Notes under the pieces: model-generated
Told to the model about the DNA's origin: nothing
Database searches by the model: none
What the model saw: only the letters and a program-made list of their open reading frames with translations
Source of the DNA: Streptomyces sp. BK340
GTDB taxonomy: Bacteria > Actinomycetota > Actinomycetes > Streptomycetales > Streptomycetaceae
Reading direction: 5' to 3'
DNA length: 52,364 bases
Assembly (NCBI RefSeq): GCF_007827595.1
Contig: NZ_VISR01000046.1
Location: 1-52,364 of the forward strand
In this document: in pieces, positions 50,811-52,364 of the stretch
Layout of the letters: the number at the start of each line of letters is the position of its first letter
Numbering within the stretch: position 1 is the first letter of the stretch
Position numbers and translations under genes: made by a program

Positions 50811-51600
50811 CGATGACCGGTCGGCGCCACCGGCAGGGCTTACGCATCCTGGCCGCCTGCGAGCTGCTGTCCGGAACCGGAGCCACTGTCGTGCTGAGCA
50901 CCCGGGATCCCGCCGAGGCCGAAGTCGCCACGGCCTCGATCCGCTCGCGCGTGCCCGGCGCACGAATACGGACCGTTCGGCTGGACCTCGCCGACCTCTC
51001 GTCGCTCAGGGCGGCGCTGGAATCACTGGATGTGGACTGCCTCGACGCGGTGGTCCACAACGCCGGCGACGCACTCGACCACCCGCCGCGCAAGGAAACC
51101 GGGGCCAGTCACGCGCTCATGTTCGGCACGAACCGCCTTGGGCACTTCACGCTGACCCGCGGGCTGATGCTGTTGATGACGGCCGCGTGGTCGGCCCGCG
51201 TCAACGAGCCTCGTGGTCCATCCAGGCGATGCAGTGGACTCCCTCACCCCGTCACGGCCGCCGGTCCACGTACGGACCTCGCGTGCGCGGCCGCGCGGGG
51301 TGTCGGCCGCCCTCCTCCCGCAGGGAAAGCATGCCGGCGCGTGGCCCGCGGTGTGTGCGGTGCTCGACCCTGAAGTGCGCGGAGGACACCTGTGGGGCCC
51401 GCGCATCCTCGGCCTGCGCGGCAAGCCCCTGCAGGAACCGGTGTGGAACCATCTCACCGACACCTGGACCGCTGCGCGGTTGTGGGAGGCGAGCTGCGAC
51501 TTGAGTGGTGTCGGCCTCGGTACATTCCCGGGACGGCCTCACAGCACGCACATGGCGTCCGGGGAGTTCGAGACTGCGACGGCGTCCATGACGGCTCCCC
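50811..51600 (+). pseudogene. Short-chain dehydrogenase/reductase, decayed
   Basis: The first frame (from about 50811) has an SDR Rossmann start in which the usual TGxxxGIG is altered (MTGRRHRQGLRILAAC). It continues with GATVVLSTRDPAEAEV, VRLDLADLSSLRAALESLDV, CLDAVVHNAGDALD and LMFGTNRLGHFTLTRGLM. The frame breaks near 51180. A later frame (about 51340-51560) reads VCAVLDPEVRGGHLWGPRIL, ARLWEASCDLSGV, the C-terminal tail typical of this SDR branch. The catalytic Tyr-x-x-x-Lys region between is deleted, so the enzyme is dead. Confidence 0.8.
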
Positions 51601-51721
51601 CTCCGCAATGACGTTGGTGACGGCGCGCCCCGGCCCGGCTTTCACCGTGGCCGAGACGAATCCCTGTCCCTGTGCTGGATGTGCTGGATGCGCACACCTC
51701 GCGGCACTGCTACCCGTGGCG

Positions 51722-52243
51722 TCAGTACGCGGAGTTGACGTTGTCGATGGAACCGTAGCGGTGCGCGGCGTAGTTGGCGGCCGCGGTGATGTTCGCCACC
51801 GGGTCGGTGACGCTGTGAGCGGTGCCGGCGACGTGGTAGGCGTTGAAGGTGGGGTCGATCACCTGCAGGAGGCCCTTGGACGGGGTGCCCTTCTGCGCGT
51901 TGACGTCCCAGTTGTTCTGGGCGTTGGGATTGCCGCCCGACTCACGCATGATGTTGCGGCGCAGGCCCTCGTAGCTGCCCGGGATGCCCTTCTCCTTCAT
52001 GATGGCCAGGGACTTCTTGATCCAGCCGTCGAGGTTCCCCGCGCTGCCGCTGGTGCCCTTGGGCTCGGTGTGGCTGTCGCGGGCGGGCGCCATGATGCTG
52101 TGGGCGGCCTGCGGCGCCTCCGCGGCCTGCGCGGAAGCCGGCATCAGCGTGAGAGCAGCGGCCGCGGCGCCGGTGGTGGCGATGCCGGTCAGGGCGAGAG
52201 TACGCAGGCGGGCAAGGCGGCGGGGGGCGGTGATCGCGGTCAT
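51722..52243 (-). CDS. Secreted SLT-type transglycosylase (lysozyme-like)
   Basis: A 173-residue protein with a long Sec signal peptide (basic ITAPRRLARLRTLALTG start, Ala-rich core, cleavage near ASAQA at residue 40). A C-terminal goose-type/SLT domain follows, with NIMRESGGNPNAQNNWDVNA, the catalytic Glu at about residue 101, GLLQVIDPTFNAYHV and VANITAAANYAAHRYGSID. It should cleave peptidoglycan glycan strands outside the cell, in wall turnover or resuscitation. The ATG 52243 start is the natural one; upstream sequence is short before an IS5 transposase end. Similar proteins are common in Streptomyces. Confidence 0.93.
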   Translation of the reverse strand: MTAITAPRRLARLRTLALTGIATTGAAAAALTLMPASAQAAEAPQAAHSIMAPARDSHTEPKGTSGSAGNLDGWIKKSLAIMKEKGIPGSYEGLRRNIMRESGGNPNAQNNWDVNAQKGTPSKGLLQVIDPTFNAYHVAGTAHSVTDPVANITAAANYAAHRYGSIDNVNSAY

Positions 52244-52279
52244 GAGAATGGGACTCTCCTGTGAGACGTCTTACAACGG

Positions 52280-52364
52280 CTAACACAATGAGCCCAGTTG
52301 TCGGTGGGTGATGAGGCAGCAGGCGAGTTTGAGGAAGGCTTCGTGGATGTCGGCTCGCCGTTCC
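52280..52364 (-). CDS. IS5-family transposase, C-terminal end (cut by window edge)
   Basis: The minus-strand frame entering at the right edge reads ERRADIHEAFLKLACCLITH and ends at TAG 52280-52282. This matches the C-terminus of IS5-family transposases, RxxxRADIHEAFLxLACxLIxxRxL. The rest of the element lies outside the window. Confidence 0.75.
   Translation of the reverse strand, partial: ERRADIHEAFLKLACCLITHRQLGSLC

Overview
The window is high-GC actinobacterial DNA, almost certainly from a Streptomyces-type organism. Support comes from the G/C-rich third codon positions, a WhiB-family regulator, an SsgA-like protein and above all a tpg-tap pair (25173-27971). Those two genes encode the terminal protein and telomere-associated protein of linear Streptomyces replicons. 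With the many broken insertion sequences, this points to a subtelomeric chromosome arm or a large linear plasmid.

Layout. Positions 1-23.6 kb are an insertion-sequence graveyard: an IS481 end, a 5'-truncated IS21 pair (istA/istB), two IS630 remnants and several IS5-family remnants. One IS5-like unit with matched inverted ends appears to enclose an NTF2-like gene. Intact genes sit between the remnants: a secreted allene-oxide-cyclase-like protein, a cold-shock protein, a membrane pentapeptide-repeat protein, a WhiB protein, a small GyrB-ATPase-like protein, a WGR/beta-propeller protein, a full-length accessory NAD-dependent DNA ligase, uncharacterised proteins and a GNAT acetyltransferase. Positions 23.7-31 kb hold a second cold-shock protein, a VOC protein, tpg-tap with palindromic sites upstream, and a coupled sigma-like factor plus SsgA-domain pair. 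Positions 31-39.3 kb carry a P-loop kinase, a YdbS/YdbT-like PH-domain membrane pair ending in a perfect 19-bp hairpin, a baeRF2-type protein, an isoaspartyl methyltransferase and several gene fragments.

The most striking block is 39.5-47.1 kb: five same-strand genes, every junction overlapping by 1-4 nt. They encode a PaaK-like adenylate-forming ligase, an MFS transporter, a tandem-GNAT protein, a LuxE-like acyl-protein synthetase and a LuxC acyl reductase fused to a second PaaK-like ligase. No luciferase, LuxD, carrier protein, PKS or NRPS lies nearby. The natural reading is a compact carboxylic-acid activation and reduction pathway with its own exporter and an unknown product. A possible 37-codon ORF with a Shine-Dalgarno-like GGAGG sits just upstream.

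The right end (47.1-52.4 kb) has fragments, a DHA2-type MFS exporter, a DUF4239-type membrane protein, a decayed short-chain dehydrogenase, a secreted SLT-type lysozyme-like protein and another IS5-family transposase end running off the window. All functional names come from recognising conserved motifs by eye; no database search was run.
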